Shown here: piece after piece, positions 12,871 to 24,251 of the stretch
Layout: every line of letters begins with the position of its first letter
Numbering within the stretch: the first letter of the stretch is position 1
The notes under the pieces: generated by a model
Database searches by the model: none
The model's input: only the letters and a program-made list of their open reading frames with translations
Told to the model about the DNA's origin: nothing
Translations under genes and position numbers: made by a program
NCBI GenBank assembly: GCA_001632425.1
Contig: KV425612.1
Span: forward strand, 145,439-209,438
Source of the DNA: Neolentinus lepideus HHB14362 ss-1
Lineage: Eukaryota; Basidiomycota; Agaricomycetes; Gloeophyllales; Gloeophyllaceae
DNA: 64,000 nucleotides
Reading direction: 5' to 3'

Positions 12871-13381
12871 CAACTTTACACAGTGCTGTTATTGTATTTC
12901 TGGACACTGACTCTTGTATTGGATATAATATCTGTTTGTCCTGTTCCTTCGGGCGCGTATATACTCTAGCTCACACATCACTGTATTGCTAACTAACGAT
13001 TATTACGGGTTAGATCTCGTTGGTTTCCGAATGCAGTATTTTCTGCTCATTCTAGCGGGTGTTTCCAGGTTTGACCTGTAGACTAATCTGCTACTTCAGT
13101 TATTTCAAAAGACATATCGAAGCCACGTTCATGATGAAACAGTAGTAGTATGGCTCAGCATGCACCACAATATTGTGGCGGAAGAAGAGTAGTGTAAATC
13201 ACCGGATTTTGCCGAGATGTAATATACAGTACCTTCCAGCCACCGCGCTCCTTCGTACGCGCGACGCCAGACGGGCCCGATTCAAGGTAGGTGACAATAA
13301 CGACAACACCGGCGACAACGACATGGCGAGTACTCTCGATATCGACCATGGGTCCATTCTGAACGTTTTCTTGATGTGTAG
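12871..13381. other. Gap before RPL11, holding its unresolved first exon
   Basis: Non-coding gap between the Ran-binding gene and RPL11. It should contain the RPL11 promoter and first coding exon. A good donor-like AAG|GTAGGT lies at 13286-13287, and an acceptor GTAG ends at 13381. Together they could remove a leader intron, but no ATG is in frame upstream of that donor. Confidence 0.45.
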
Positions 13382-14008
13382 GCCGAACAAAAGACCCCCA
13401 CCAACCCCATGAAGGAGCTTCGCATTGAGAAGTTGGTCATCAGTATGTCTTTGTTATGGGTTCCGCGATGCTCGATATTGAACTAGTCTCATAGACATCT
13501 CCGTTGGTGAATCTGGTGATCGCTTGACGCGAGCCTCCAAAGTCCTGGAGCAGCTGACCGGTCAGACACCCGTTACATCGAAGGCCCGCTACACTGTCCG
13601 GACGTTCGGTATCCGTCGTAACGAGAAGATCGCGGTGCACGTCACTATCCGGGGGCCAAAGGCAGAGGAGATTCTCGAGCGAGGTCTGAAAGTAAAGGAG
13701 TACGAGTTGCGCCGCAGGAACTTCTCAGAAACGGGCAACTTTGGTTTCGGTATCCAGGAGCATATCGACTTGGGAGCGCGATATGATCCCGGTATCGGTA
13801 TCTTTGGTATGGATTTCTACGTTGTGATGGGTCGACCAGGCCTGCGGGTGGCGCGGAGAAAGGCCAAGAAGGCCCGGGTCGGCTTCCAGCACCGCGTAAA
13901 GAAGGAGGACACGATGGCATGGTTCAAGCAGCGGTTCGATGGTATTATCCTGGTGAGTATCAAATCCTTTCCATGGCGTTTCCGTTCCAATCAGTCGCAT
14001 AGAAATAA
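13382..14008 (+). CDS. RPL11: 60S ribosomal protein L11 (uL5)
   Basis: Large-subunit protein that binds 5S rRNA with L5. From 13382 the frame reads [20 protein letters not shown]; an intron at 13443-13494 is removed and the frame continues with [54 protein letters not shown] and [20 protein letters not shown] last intron (GTGAGT...GCATAG, ending 14002) leaves only AAA TAA, so the protein ends IILK at 14008. Sequence identity to the family is very high along its whole length. The initiator is unresolved: most relatives have only a few residues before [10 protein letters not shown]. The nearby ATG at 13348 would give ATG GCC GAA only through a 30-base non-canonical intron. Confidence 0.93.
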
Positions 14009-14892
14009 ACAGGATCTGCCTTGCTTTGCTATCACCACACTTATGGCATGTCGCGAGTCATGTACTATGCACGCAGTTCAAAACTGTCCTTTTCCATGGG
14101 TTATGCTCTCACTGTACGCTGATTTTCTGTGTGATGCCTGGGAAGCCTGTGAATTGGAATGTCCTCTCGTGGACACATTAGCTCGGTGGTGTATGACATG
14201 TCGGCCTAACCGAGAGGTCAGTGCCTAGCGGCGAAGTATATTATACCCTCGAGAAGTGAAATTATAACCAGTCTGTCTACCATGATAGTCGGTGAGTCTG
14301 ACAGTGCCCGTTGTGACGTTGTTCAGTAATTTGTACGACTGAATAATTCTCTGTGCGGGTATCACTGCTTGGTCACTATCCTCGATTTTTAGCCCATATG
14401 CCACTTTTCGTTGGGTACTGACGACATACAGTGCGACGTCGCAAGACCACGGTTGCCTGCCTATTCAGCATCCTTTCGTTTGAGGGATTGGAATCGGAAT
14501 GGCCTGAGGCCTGAGGTCTGATATCCTGGGGTAATTCTCTTGATATCGTCTGCAAAATCCATTTGGGTAAGTGTTGAGATCTGAGAGTCGGGCCGCCGCT
14601 AGACTTTGCGCAGGTTCATTGCAGACTCGAAGATGGGGTTCATTAGATCCACCAGATGCAGGCGGGAGTTAATCCGTGGTATGCAAGCGCAGTGATCCTT
14701 TATTGTGAATGAGTTCTCTTAGGAGTCTCAGGCGAACCACAGGACCATAGACAGCAAAGAATATCCTGCTACCCTGCTTGTTACGAGTTCTGACTAGTTA
14801 TGAAGCATTTCCGTGTATAGGCCGACTACGAGTATAGTGCACGAATGCATCAACCGGGAGTTCATGTGTTCGAGGGGGACAAAGAGCTATCC
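14009..14892. other. Convergent intergenic region
   Basis: About 0.9 kb between the 3' ends of RPL11 (plus) and the P450 (minus). I see no supported gene or repeat. The longest frame here (from 13524) is read-through of the last RPL11 intron. Confidence 0.5.
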
Positions 14893-17800
14893 TTATGCAT
14901 ATGATCGTAAACCAAGAAGTTCGCGTTGATCTTCCACGATTGAAGCTGCCTCAGGAAACCGTGGCGTGATATGGCACCTAAATGGGATAGGGCGACTGGA
15001 GAATGTATCAGCGTTGGACTACATACGTAGGGTGCGTTGGTGGATAACTTACACAACTACGCCATCATTAACACAACCGTCCACATCCAGAGGAATGGGC
15101 TGCCCCTTCTCATCTTCAGGACGTCCAATGTTCATCGCCCAAAGCATCGCGGCGATGTTAATGAATAGAGAATTATTAGCAATATAGCGGCCAACGCAGA
15201 TCCTTTGCCCGAAGCCATAAGTCACATGGCTTTCATCCTTCGTATCAACTGGTCCGGGAAGCAGCTGGCCGTTCCCGTTAAGGTGACGGGCAGGATTGAA
15301 AAGATGTGCATCCGCGCCATATACATCACAGATTTGGCTTTGATCTGTTATGGCGTTGTAGAACTTATAAGGAAAGACAAGTCCGACGCCACCTCGTAAG
15401 GCCTTATAAGGCTTTGCACCACGGCTAGAAGAGCTGCGGTTGTCCTATAAGTGTTTGCAGACGGCTGGAAGTCTTGCATTTGATTACAAATGTACCGTAA
15501 GACATTTACTTATGTTACATATCCTTGTCCCCGCTTTGGAAGTCCTCCATCAGCATTGTATGTATGCCCATGTACATTAGGCCTGAAAGCACTGCCGTAC
15601 ATATACATATACTAGCTGTCATCATTCGGACTTTTACCTTGTCCAAAATATCACTGATGACCTGATGTGGCAATTTGGTGCCTGTGGTGTGCTATGAAAC
15701 AGAGTCCCCCGTACAAGCATCGAGCGGACATTGAGATTTCGCTAAGTCCAAACGGCGCACCGGCAATTAGAGTCTCGGCAAATATGTTTGTTGATGTTGA
15801 TGTGGTCATGTGACCATGTTGATATCAACTGCGACGCGTAATTTTCTGTTGTTCGTGCGCTCTTTACTCCCTTCCTCCATCTTCCACTTTTGTCTTGGAC
15901 TGGCTCGCAGATGTTAGCAGCCTTTGTAGTCCGTTCTATCATGTATCAAACCGTTATGTGGTTTGTTCCTACACTGTACTAGGCTGACGGCTTGTGTAGG
16001 TCTCTCATCAACAGCGGGTAAGTCTCCGTTGCTCCGGCTGCTGTCTATCCTGTTCTTTCATGCATATTGTTCATTTATGGATCTTTCCATCACAGGTTAT
16101 TGATCCTGTGGATTGGGGATCATTGTAAGTTATCCGCTTTGAATGTGCAGTGCTGACCGGTAGGAAGTATTGGGACCCCGGACATCCTTTCCTTGCTCCG
16201 CTACTGCCCGATATCGTAATTAGGTGCATGGGCTCTTGTAAATTAGATAAAACATGAATAAATTATTGAATTGTTATTTATGGAGATTCACAATGAGTAT
16301 ATATGAAGCTGGATCTATGTATGAATACATAACCATAAAGGCCTTGTAGAGTACACAAGGCTCGCAAGACTTACATGCCTTCCAAAATTCTACAAGGCCG
16401 TCATGATTATATGACACCTTATAAGGTGTCCCGCAAGGCTTCCGGACCTTCCAGATCTTATGGAGTTTGTAAGGTCTTATATCGCTTTACAAGAGTCGCG
16501 TCAATTCTGTGATGTATCCTCGGGTCGCGATTAAGGGCCCAGACATTCGCAATAATTATGGAGCCCGCAGGGATGAAGTTCCCTTCGTACCAATCATCCT
16601 AGTCAAGAATCGAAATTAGCGCGAGTACCTTAGTCCGAAGGTGCTTTCGACGTACTTCCGTGGAACGATGGGGAACACCGATTGGTGCCTATCGAGTTGC
16701 CACGGTTAGCCAGTCACAGTGAAAACATTTATAGCTCTTACCACTGGTCGCCATCGCAAAGCCTCCTTGATCTGGAGGATGTTTCAAGGACACCAATACC
16801 AAACAGATATTCAAGAACATACTGACCATAGCTCGAACATACGGGAGTTTCTCATAATCAGTGAAGGATGGCAATCGATCACGTCCAACGACTGCGTCAA
16901 GTTCAGCCTGCGCTCGTCTTTGTGTTTCTGGATAAACGAGCATTGCAAGCATCCACCAGACCATAACACCGGACATCGTCTCGGCTCCAGCTGCACTAAT
17001 GGCAGAATGTGGAATTTTGCAAGGTTTGCAGTGCATGTCACTTACTACATCTCCCCAGCCAGCCACGCATTTTCCCGATCAGACAACTTATGCCGATCAG
17101 CTTCTTGTATCAAGGTTGCTGACAGACTTGTTTTATCCTCGCCTTGGGTCTAACAACACTTCAGCATGACCAGTATCTTCCGTGTATACGAACCCTACCA
17201 TGCGACGTCGTACACCTTCGAAAAGTCCTTCAAACATGATAGAATCTTTTATATACCACTCTTGTGCATCGTGCTTCCATTTCGCCAACCTGAGGGTGTA
17301 ATTGTATAATCAGCAGAAGACGTTACACAACCGAGAGGAACTAAGGATAGGGTGAATACAAACTTTGCCGGAATATGGACCATCCACGGAAAAAATTCTA
17401 CCAAATGCGTGCCTGGGAGTATCGCTCTGGTTAAGCGAGCGGCGAAGTCATTGACACTCTTAACAGATGGTTCTTGTTCTGATAGAATAGGGGGTGTGGC
17501 ATAAACGACAGACATAAGAGTGGAAGCTGCGGTCCGACGCAAGTGAGCGGCCCAGGTGTCGGGATCGGACAGAACACCAGAGGTAAGAAGGACCGCTTCG
17601 TTGAATTGAGTAGGCTGGTAACGGTGAATGATACTTTTTTGTAAGCCTTCATGGACAGCCTTGCGCATGCGCCTCCATCTGTGCACACCGTGAATAGAGA
17701 ATTCGGGGTGAACACCATGAAACAGAGGAAGTCACCAACCTGTCAGTGTAATGAGAAAATGCAATCAATAAACCCCCTGTTAGGATGTCGGATGCAACTG

Positions 17801-18202
17801 TGTTGTTTGGGCGATCAGAATAGATTCCAGCGCGTCGATCAAGGAGATCGGCAGCGATTTTGTGTGAGTTAGCGATTATCAAGGGCTGACCAGCGACATT
17901 GAGATACACCAGATCGCCTGTGCAATAGAGGGGTATTGAGTGTGAGGAACCAGAGAACTAAGCATCATGGTACCGTAGGTCTTTCTCAGTTCAGTAAAGG
18001 TGAGCCACTGCTTGTCTTGAAGCTGTAAGATGTTACCAAGGATCGGAATTCCGCGAGGTCCAGGGGGAAGCTTTCTCCAGGGACTGTTGTAAAAGCGAGA
18101 GATAAAAAGGAGTGCTAAGAGACACGAGAAGGCCAGTAGAAGTTTGGGATTAATTGAGGCATTTAAGATGAATAACGGGTCTAGCAAGCTTCGAAAACTC
18201 AT
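14893..18202 (-). pseudogene. Cytochrome P450 monooxygenase split by a transposon
   Basis: Microsomal P450 of the large Agaricomycete secondary-metabolism group. The ATG at 18202 opens a membrane anchor (KLLLAFSCLLALLFIS) followed by the proline hinge PPGPRGIPILGN. Spliced exons continue as GDLVYLNVAGQP, AFSHYTDRWRRMRKAVHEG, MYAAGAETMSGVMVWW (helix I, AGxET), IKEALRWRPVAPIG (ExxR) and DDWYEGNFIPAGS. At NRDPRI the frame meets a 1191-base insertion (15324-16514) and reaches a stop within about 20 codons. Beyond it the gene resumes in register as YGADAHLFNPARHL, then the haem loop FGQRICVGR and a tail ending at 14893. Every other exon is intact, so damage is confined to the insertion. A truncated product would lack the cysteine haem ligand and could not be an active enzyme. 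Confidence 0.9.
15324..16514. mobile_element. TA-flanked non-autonomous DNA transposon (mariner-like MITE)
   Basis: 1191 bases with terminal inverted repeats: CATCACAGATTTG at the left and, read on the other strand, CATCACAGAATTG at the right (12 of 13 match). It is flanked by TA at 15322-15323 and 16515-16516. Removing the element and one TA restores an uninterrupted P450 frame (codons for DPRIYGADA), which fixes both ends. There is no transposase-like frame, so it must be mobilised in trans. TA duplication and short repeats are typical of Tc1/mariner-type elements; the family is inferred. Its interior is rich in short copies of TTATAAGG and CTTACAAG in both orientations. Confidence 0.85.
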
Positions 18203-19222
18203 CTCACCGTCGTATTCAGGGTGGCACTTGCACTTTCATGTGGGCACACTATATGCCCATTCCACCGAGCAAATATTTTCGTACTGAACTGTATTGATAA
18301 CACTAAGCTACTGTCAAGTTAACACGCAGAATCACAAATAGGAGATCTATACATACCTCATCAGATACGCCATTGTCTCGGGACTAATTGTATTATGTTG
18401 TGGGAAAGGATAAGTTTTGAGTCTACAAATTAAGGACTTCATTGCAGACTGAACATCCATTGGGTGAGTGAGTGTATAAGCCAGTGATCCAAAAGTACCA
18501 TACATCACCGATGATCTCGAGTAACTTTACAGTGTTTGCGGAAAATGATGACGTGCGTCATTTTGAACTTTTTGATTTCCGAAGATCCCTGCCCATAGAA
18601 GCTTCGCTCAAACAAGTATAGATGCCGCCTTTTCCTGTCGCAAATCGTGGCGCCACTGCAAAAGCACGCAGATGATGGTCCGTGAGGAAGCTCTCGGACA
18701 TGAGTGTCCGTCCAAGAAACCCCCATTTGGTATTCATCGTCCTTCGGTTTGCCATTCTCTGCTATTGCATCACTATCATGTCTTCAAAGAACTAGGATGC
18801 CACCGCAAGAATACTCTTCATTATCGTTGGAGCGCCTCCTTTATAGTCAAAGAAGATTGGTGTGGGCTTCGGCGCCTCTGACTTGTCATCGATGCATCCT
18901 TGGTGGCATTTAGGAAGCGAGCCGAAACTGAGATCTCGGAGTACTTGTGCTCGTCCCGAGTAGGCTAGAAGAGCGAATTTGCAGATGACACTTTGAGCTG
19001 CGTCGAATATAGACGGATTATGTAACGGCCTGTAGTAGAGCCAGATGCGTTGAAATTTATAAGAGGAGGCAGGGCAGAATGTAGGCGATTCTCGTGCCTG
19101 CTATGGGCTGCTATGCATTATGAGTGAATTAGTGGCACATGATATGTGTCACCAAGGAAATATGTGACATGCAAGAGTCACGTGCTGTGACTCACGCGCC
19201 TCCTCGTTGACTCGGTCATTCA
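18203..19222. other. Divergent intergenic region
   Basis: 1.0 kb between the P450 (minus) and the FAD oxidoreductase (plus). A short direct/inverted motif around 19136-19190 (gtggcacatgatatgtgtcac, then tgtgacatgcaagagtcacgtgctgtgactcacg) may be regulatory. There is no supported gene. Confidence 0.45.
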
Positions 19223-21047
19223 TTGCCTCGTTTCCTCTCGACTGCGATGCTCGTCGACTGTGTCGGTATTCTTGTTTCTATCGCATTTCTGCCATACGCT
19301 GCACATTCTCTGCGACTTGGAGAGCAGGAAGTGCTCGGTCAGTCTACAGAGGACTTGTCAGAATGGCTCCCTGTTTCCAATCCGACGAAGTCATTTTGGA
19401 TAGATTCCCCGAACGCGAACCCTTTGGCAGCTGAAGGAAGTGAGGGTGCGCTCACAGATAACGCTGATATTTGCATCATTGGCTCAGGGATGACCGGTAT
19501 TTCGACTGCCTATCATCTATCTAAACTCCTGCCTGAGAGTCCAAGTGATCCACTCACTGCTGTTATTTTGGAGGCGAGAGACTTTTGTCAGCATCGGTTA
19601 CATTACTTTGTTGTGTATACATCTATTCACAGTATAATCCAGGCTCTGGAGCCACCGGTAGGTCAAATAGCGACAAAGACTATTGCTTGCTGAAGTGACC
19701 GAAAGGCAGAAATGGGGGTCATTTGACACCACGCGCTTTCATGGAATTTAGCACTTATTCTGAACTCTACGGCGAACAAGAGGCCTTGAAATCACTGGCA
19801 ATTGAGCATCATACAGCTGAGGGTATTTTGGGCAGTCTCAAGTCTGCGGGACTTGAACGCGCAGTAGATCTTGTCGAGGGCGGACACATCAACATCTTTT
19901 TCACTGAACAAAGCGAGCTTGATGCTAAAGCAGACTATGAGGCCGCAAAGGCCGCTGGTGCTGATCTTCGCGGAGTCGAGTGGATGGAAAAGGAATATGT
20001 CTTTTCTGTGAGTATGCGCTCTGGTCGACTGAATCTACAAGATCTCACACCAACTATTATTCCTTTGCAGAAATTTGGTGCATCTCATCCAGGTGTGCGG
20101 ATTCCGGCCCATAATCTTTGGCCTCTGAAGTTCGTGACTGGGTTGTACAACATCACCAAGTTGAAGGAGAGCAAACTATCCCTCAGCCTTCACACTCGCA
20201 CGCCCGTTGTGTCCATATCCCCACTGAAATCTGAGTCAAGAGAGCTCCTTTCGCGTCGGTGGAATCTTACCACGCCCCGTGGATCGGTTTCATGCTCGTA
20301 CGTTGTTCACGCCACAAACGCCTATACCGGGCATCTCCTCCCTCAGATGCGTGGTTCTGAGGGCATTGTACCGACTCGCGGACAGATCATCGCCGTCCAC
20401 GCGAACGCGTCAGCTGAGGCGCTGACCAAGGTATCTTGGAGCGGGGATCCCGGCTCCGAGTACTGGTTCCCGCGACCGGTAAATGCGTCGGAGGGAGAGA
20501 AGCCTCTGGTTATTCTTGGCGGAGGGAGGGAAGCCTCTGCTCCTGGATATGAGAGATTTGTAATAGATGACTCGACCCTTAATCCGGTGGTTGGCCAGTC
20601 GTTGAGACAGTTCTTACCAGACGTGTTCCCTGGTAAGTTTGATGAGACGCAGGAACCTGAGATGGAGTGGGTGCGTGAATGTACTTTCGTCATGTCATGT
20701 TGGTCTTCAACGAACTCCAGAGCGGAATCATGGGCTACACGCGCATTGGAGATCCCTTCGTAAGTCATCACTCGCTAAACGCACTCCATCGCCTACCTCG
20801 ATGTTGAATAGGTCGGACCGGTTGGCCATGGACATGATGGGCAGTATATCTCGGCAGGGTATTCAGGGCATGGGATGCCCCGAGCGTTCTCCTGGTAAGC
20901 TTGGTGATCTTGAGTGTGGACACTAGCTAAGCGAAGTGTTTCAGTGGCGAAGCTGTTGCCCAGATGATTGTAGCGAACTTGACTGGACACATGTGGACCA
21001 TACCGGACTGGCTGCCACGACGATATTTAACCTCAGGGCTACAATAG
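19223..21047 (+). CDS. FAD-dependent oxidoreductase (DAO family)
   Basis: Flavoenzyme of the D-amino-acid-oxidase fold; its substrate is unknown, probably a small amine or amino acid. The ATG at 19223 opens MPRFLSTAMLVDCV, with a hydrophobic N-terminus that could be a signal or anchor; an ATG at 19247 is an alternative start. The Rossmann motif ADICIIGSGMTGISTAYHLS lies near residue 80. Splicing gives CSGATGRNGGHLTPRAF, the conserved segment binding FAD. Later blocks are YVVHATNAYTGHLLP, PTRGQIIAVHA, EYWFPRP and, across two introns, SGIMGYTRIGDPFVGPVGHGHDGQYISAGYSGHGMPRAFSCGEAVA, which is the closing FAD-binding region. The stop is TAG at 21045-21047. All motifs are in register and the gene looks functional. 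It converges with coronin. Confidence 0.88.
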
Positions 21048-21652
21048 CAGCACTTAACGTTCAATAGTGTCTGTTTGCGCGCACTGTATGTTCCTGAACG
21101 CTATGTCCGATGCCTTGATTCTGCAGGAGCTTATTTAGCAAACTGTTTTCAATTGGAAGTCAGTCGACGACTCTTCGTGAGGTGCTATCCGTTGGAGCAG
21201 CAAGGGGAAGTCTGGAGCCAACAAATTAGTCTGAATCACAACCTGATGATCCAACTGCAGTGTGTGATCACATGTAACAGGCAAAATCAAGGGTCTACAC
21301 GGAGGTTGGACAAGGGTACGGTATGGTAGATTATGTGTCCAACTCCATGCCTGTTTCCAGTTTGGCTGAGAAATCACGGTTGGACAGATGTTCTGTAATA
21401 TCGTGCGAGCCAGATGTGGCACTGTCGTCATGTAAGTCATTGTATGGCGACACTCAGGAGCACAATACAGCTGCCATAGTGGAAAGTTGGAGGGCATGAA
21501 CAGCCTGTAATGGGAGGCCAGCTGGCAAGGCAGAAGGATGGGTGATAACAAAGTACGCAAATCGCTTTAGTGCCTTGGTCAAAGACGATGTTGCGAGACT
21601 CATGGTATAAATCCTTCTGACCTTACTACGGAAATACAACCCGATGTTTTGT
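21048..21652. other. Convergent intergenic region
   Basis: 0.6 kb between the 3' ends of the oxidoreductase and coronin. The open frames seen here overlap the coronin tail on the opposite frame or have no domain, so it is probably untranslated sequence. Confidence 0.5.
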
Positions 21653-23572
21653 TTATTCATCCAACAGGGTCTGCGCAGCCTTTCTTGCATTCGCTCTGAT
21701 CGCCTCGACCTGTAGCTCCAAGTTCCTAATCTTCTCACGAGCTTCACGGAGTTCAGACGCCAGGCGCGTGTTTTCTTCTTCCAATGCGCTCGTGTCGGCA
21801 GACTGGAGAAGTTGTGATAGTGCATGATTAAGACGTTTGCTCGCACGTCGCAGTATAAAACAATATAACTCACCTGCGATGACTGGGTACGTGAAGGCGT
21901 CACTGCAGCTGGTTGAGACTCTGGGACCTTGGCAGCAACAGGGCTGGAGGCCTTGGCAGCAACAGGACTAGGCGGGGAGACAGGTGCAGGGGCCGGAGTA
22001 GGAGCAGGAGCGGATGCAGTCTTCGTGGGCGCGGGCGTTGGTGTCGGGAGCGAAGGTGCACTGTACGAACTTGAGGAAGTCGAACCATTCTCGAGATTGA
22101 CAAGTTTAGGAGCGGCAGTTTTGCCAGAGAAGAACTCGGCGGCGCTCATGGCAGGCTCGGAGGAAGGTGCGGGAGGAAAAATGTCGGATTGGAAGGAATC
22201 GGCCTGCGTAGCAGTGAATTATGTTAGGAGTCATGCCGCTGGAGATAGGGTACACTTACCTTGCGCGGGACGATGAATGCGATGGGCTCAATGTAAGACC
22301 CTGTGATCTTGTACGCGCGGGCGATCTCGCAGTCGAAAACGTTCAGCGCTCGCCGAGGCAGGAAACACATCCCACGCTGGGGCTCATTAGATTTGTGCTC
22401 GGCGAGAGCGTAAAGTGTGTCCGACTCCCATTCGTAGTAGCGGATGTTACCGTCGCTATTCGAGAGTTAAGCGTGACATTGGATGAGTCGATACCATTCA
22501 ATAACTCACCCCTTGCCGGCTACAGAAACCGTTAATCAGGCAATGTTCTTGTGACATAAGGCTAGTTGGGCTCACCAAGGAAGAGGATGTTGTTGTCACT
22601 CCAAAATGGCATGACGATACCGGACGATTGATCAATAGTGATGGTCTTAATGTTGCCGAGCCCGCCAGTCTCCCATACACTAAGTTGGCGATCACTCATC
22701 TTGCTGAAACCTGTCGTGGCAATATTGTTGTTCTCGCCCATCCACACCACCCTCGCGCCCTTGATACCACTGTGTCCATCCGTTACTCTGACTGCCTCAC
22801 TTCCTACCCTCGCATCGAACATCCTCAGCTTTCGATCTCTGCAGGTCGTCACCAACACCGTGCCAGCGGGGTTAAACGCCATACTCTGGACGCTGTCCCC
22901 GTGACCCGTGAGCACCGACTTCGCGCTCTCGGGGTTGGCCAGGTCCCAAAGCTTCACGGTATATTCCCCAGATGCAGTCGCCAGTACGTTCTCTGCGGTG
23001 GGGTGGAACAAGACCTGCCCGATCTTGCGGGGAGAGACATCGATCCGGAGGACAGGGTCAAAGTCACGAGGCTCCCAACCCTCTTCACCCCAACCTTCGA
23101 ACGATGAAGACTCAACTTTCCAAATCATGACCTTTCCATCTTCACCTCCAGACGCGACGGTGGAGTCGTTGTGGGGCGACCAGTCAGTATCGAGGACGGG
23201 AGCTGTGTGGCTACGGGCTAGGGGGATAATGTCCGGGAGCTTGTACGGGAAATTGGGCGTCGCCTGGAATGGAGAAGGGAGAGGTAGAATAGCAAATGCT
23301 CCGCCTCCAGATGCGTTCCAGTTTAAACTTATGTATCGCTGAAACGACGTGAATCGGGTCTGGCATATCACACGCAGACAGAATACGTACCCCTGATGCA
23401 GCGATTAGATTGGTATCCCAAGCACTGTTGGACACTTTCGCATTTTCAATACCATACTCTTTCTTCCCGATCTGTCCGAAGACGTGGCTTGTGCATGCAT
23501 CGGTATTTTGATACGTCCTGATAATGCAGAATGCACTCACCGGTACTTCGAAGGGCGTACGAAACGAGACAT
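21653..23572 (-). CDS. CRN1: Coronin, actin-binding WD40 protein
   Basis: Actin-filament-binding regulator of the Arp2/3 complex and of endocytic patches. The ATG at 23572 opens MSRFVRPSKYR; an intron then joins to HVFGQIGKKEYGIENAKVS, the classic coronin start. The WD40 propeller follows, with repeats such as HTAPVLDTDWSPHNDSTVASGGEDGKVMIW, VLFHPTAENVLATASGEYTVKLWD and GHGDSVQSMAFNPAGTVLVTTCRDRKLRMFD, then the coronin extension with YYEWESDTLYALAEHKSNEPQRG and ITGSYIEPIAFIVPRK. A low-complexity Pro/Ala linker (about 21890-22140) leads to a short C-terminal coiled coil (ALEEENTRLASELREAREKI) ending LLDE at 21653. The order matches fungal coronins. Its promoter side abuts an inverted-repeat element that starts 164 bases upstream of the ATG. 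Confidence 0.94.
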
Positions 23573-23735
23573 TGCTATAGCCAGAAATTCGGGATTGTAC
23601 CCTGTACCTATCCCACAAAAAAAGGTCCTAAAATCCACCAGTTACGATGCGATCCAGCAGTGGTCTGTAAGAGTTGGGCAGTGTGTTGCAACAGCAGTAA
23701 CGGACTTCGGATGCAACAATGATCGGAGTCTCAAC

Positions 23736-23768
23736 CCCAGTCAAAACCGGTGATTTTACCACCATTTG
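23736..23768 (+). repeat. Left terminal inverted repeat of the captured-gene element
   Basis: Begins CCCAGTCAAAACCGGTGA and ends CCACCATTTG. It is the reverse complement of 26665-26697 apart from three substitutions. It is preceded by TCTCAAC. Confidence 0.85.
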
Positions 23769-24251
23769 TAAAACTTTGTAAAACTTTATCACCTTTGTAT
23801 CCCTTTACTTCCCAATAAATGGCTGATTACCGTACAAGGACACCGCCACGTGTCCCAATTTGGATGCCAAGCAACTAAGTCGAGCTCCCATCATCGAACG
23901 AGTATTATGAAGTACGCAACACGTTCTCGCAGCACGCCAAAGTCTCGTGTTCAGGTTAGTAATGATAGTATTCGTCTGCTCCCCGTCTCGTACATGTACT
24001 GCACCTCTTTGCTTCATTCAAACTCTTCTCTAATCAACATATGTTTCGAAACGAGCAAGGAAAAATATTTTGTGACTGCACCGAGCGCTGCGAAGGCGGC
24101 AAGTTGGTCTCCGACAGAACCTATCGTGAACATAAGAAATTCCGTACAGCCGCCAACCATGCCCGAGCGTGGGAACCATATGGAAACGCGTCTCTCCCGT
24201 CATCCTGAATACTCCTACTTCCATATGTCTTGCCTTGCTTTCCTCCTTTCC

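Noticed and set aside
13524..14228. RPL11 frame running to 234 codons
   Set aside because: The part after residue IIL is read-through of the last intron; splicing gives a standard RPL11 end at 14008.
19223..23572. P450 plus FAD oxidoreductase as a biosynthetic cluster
   Set aside because: Only two enzymes, divergent, with ribosomal and actin genes on either side and no core synthase, regulator or transporter nearby.
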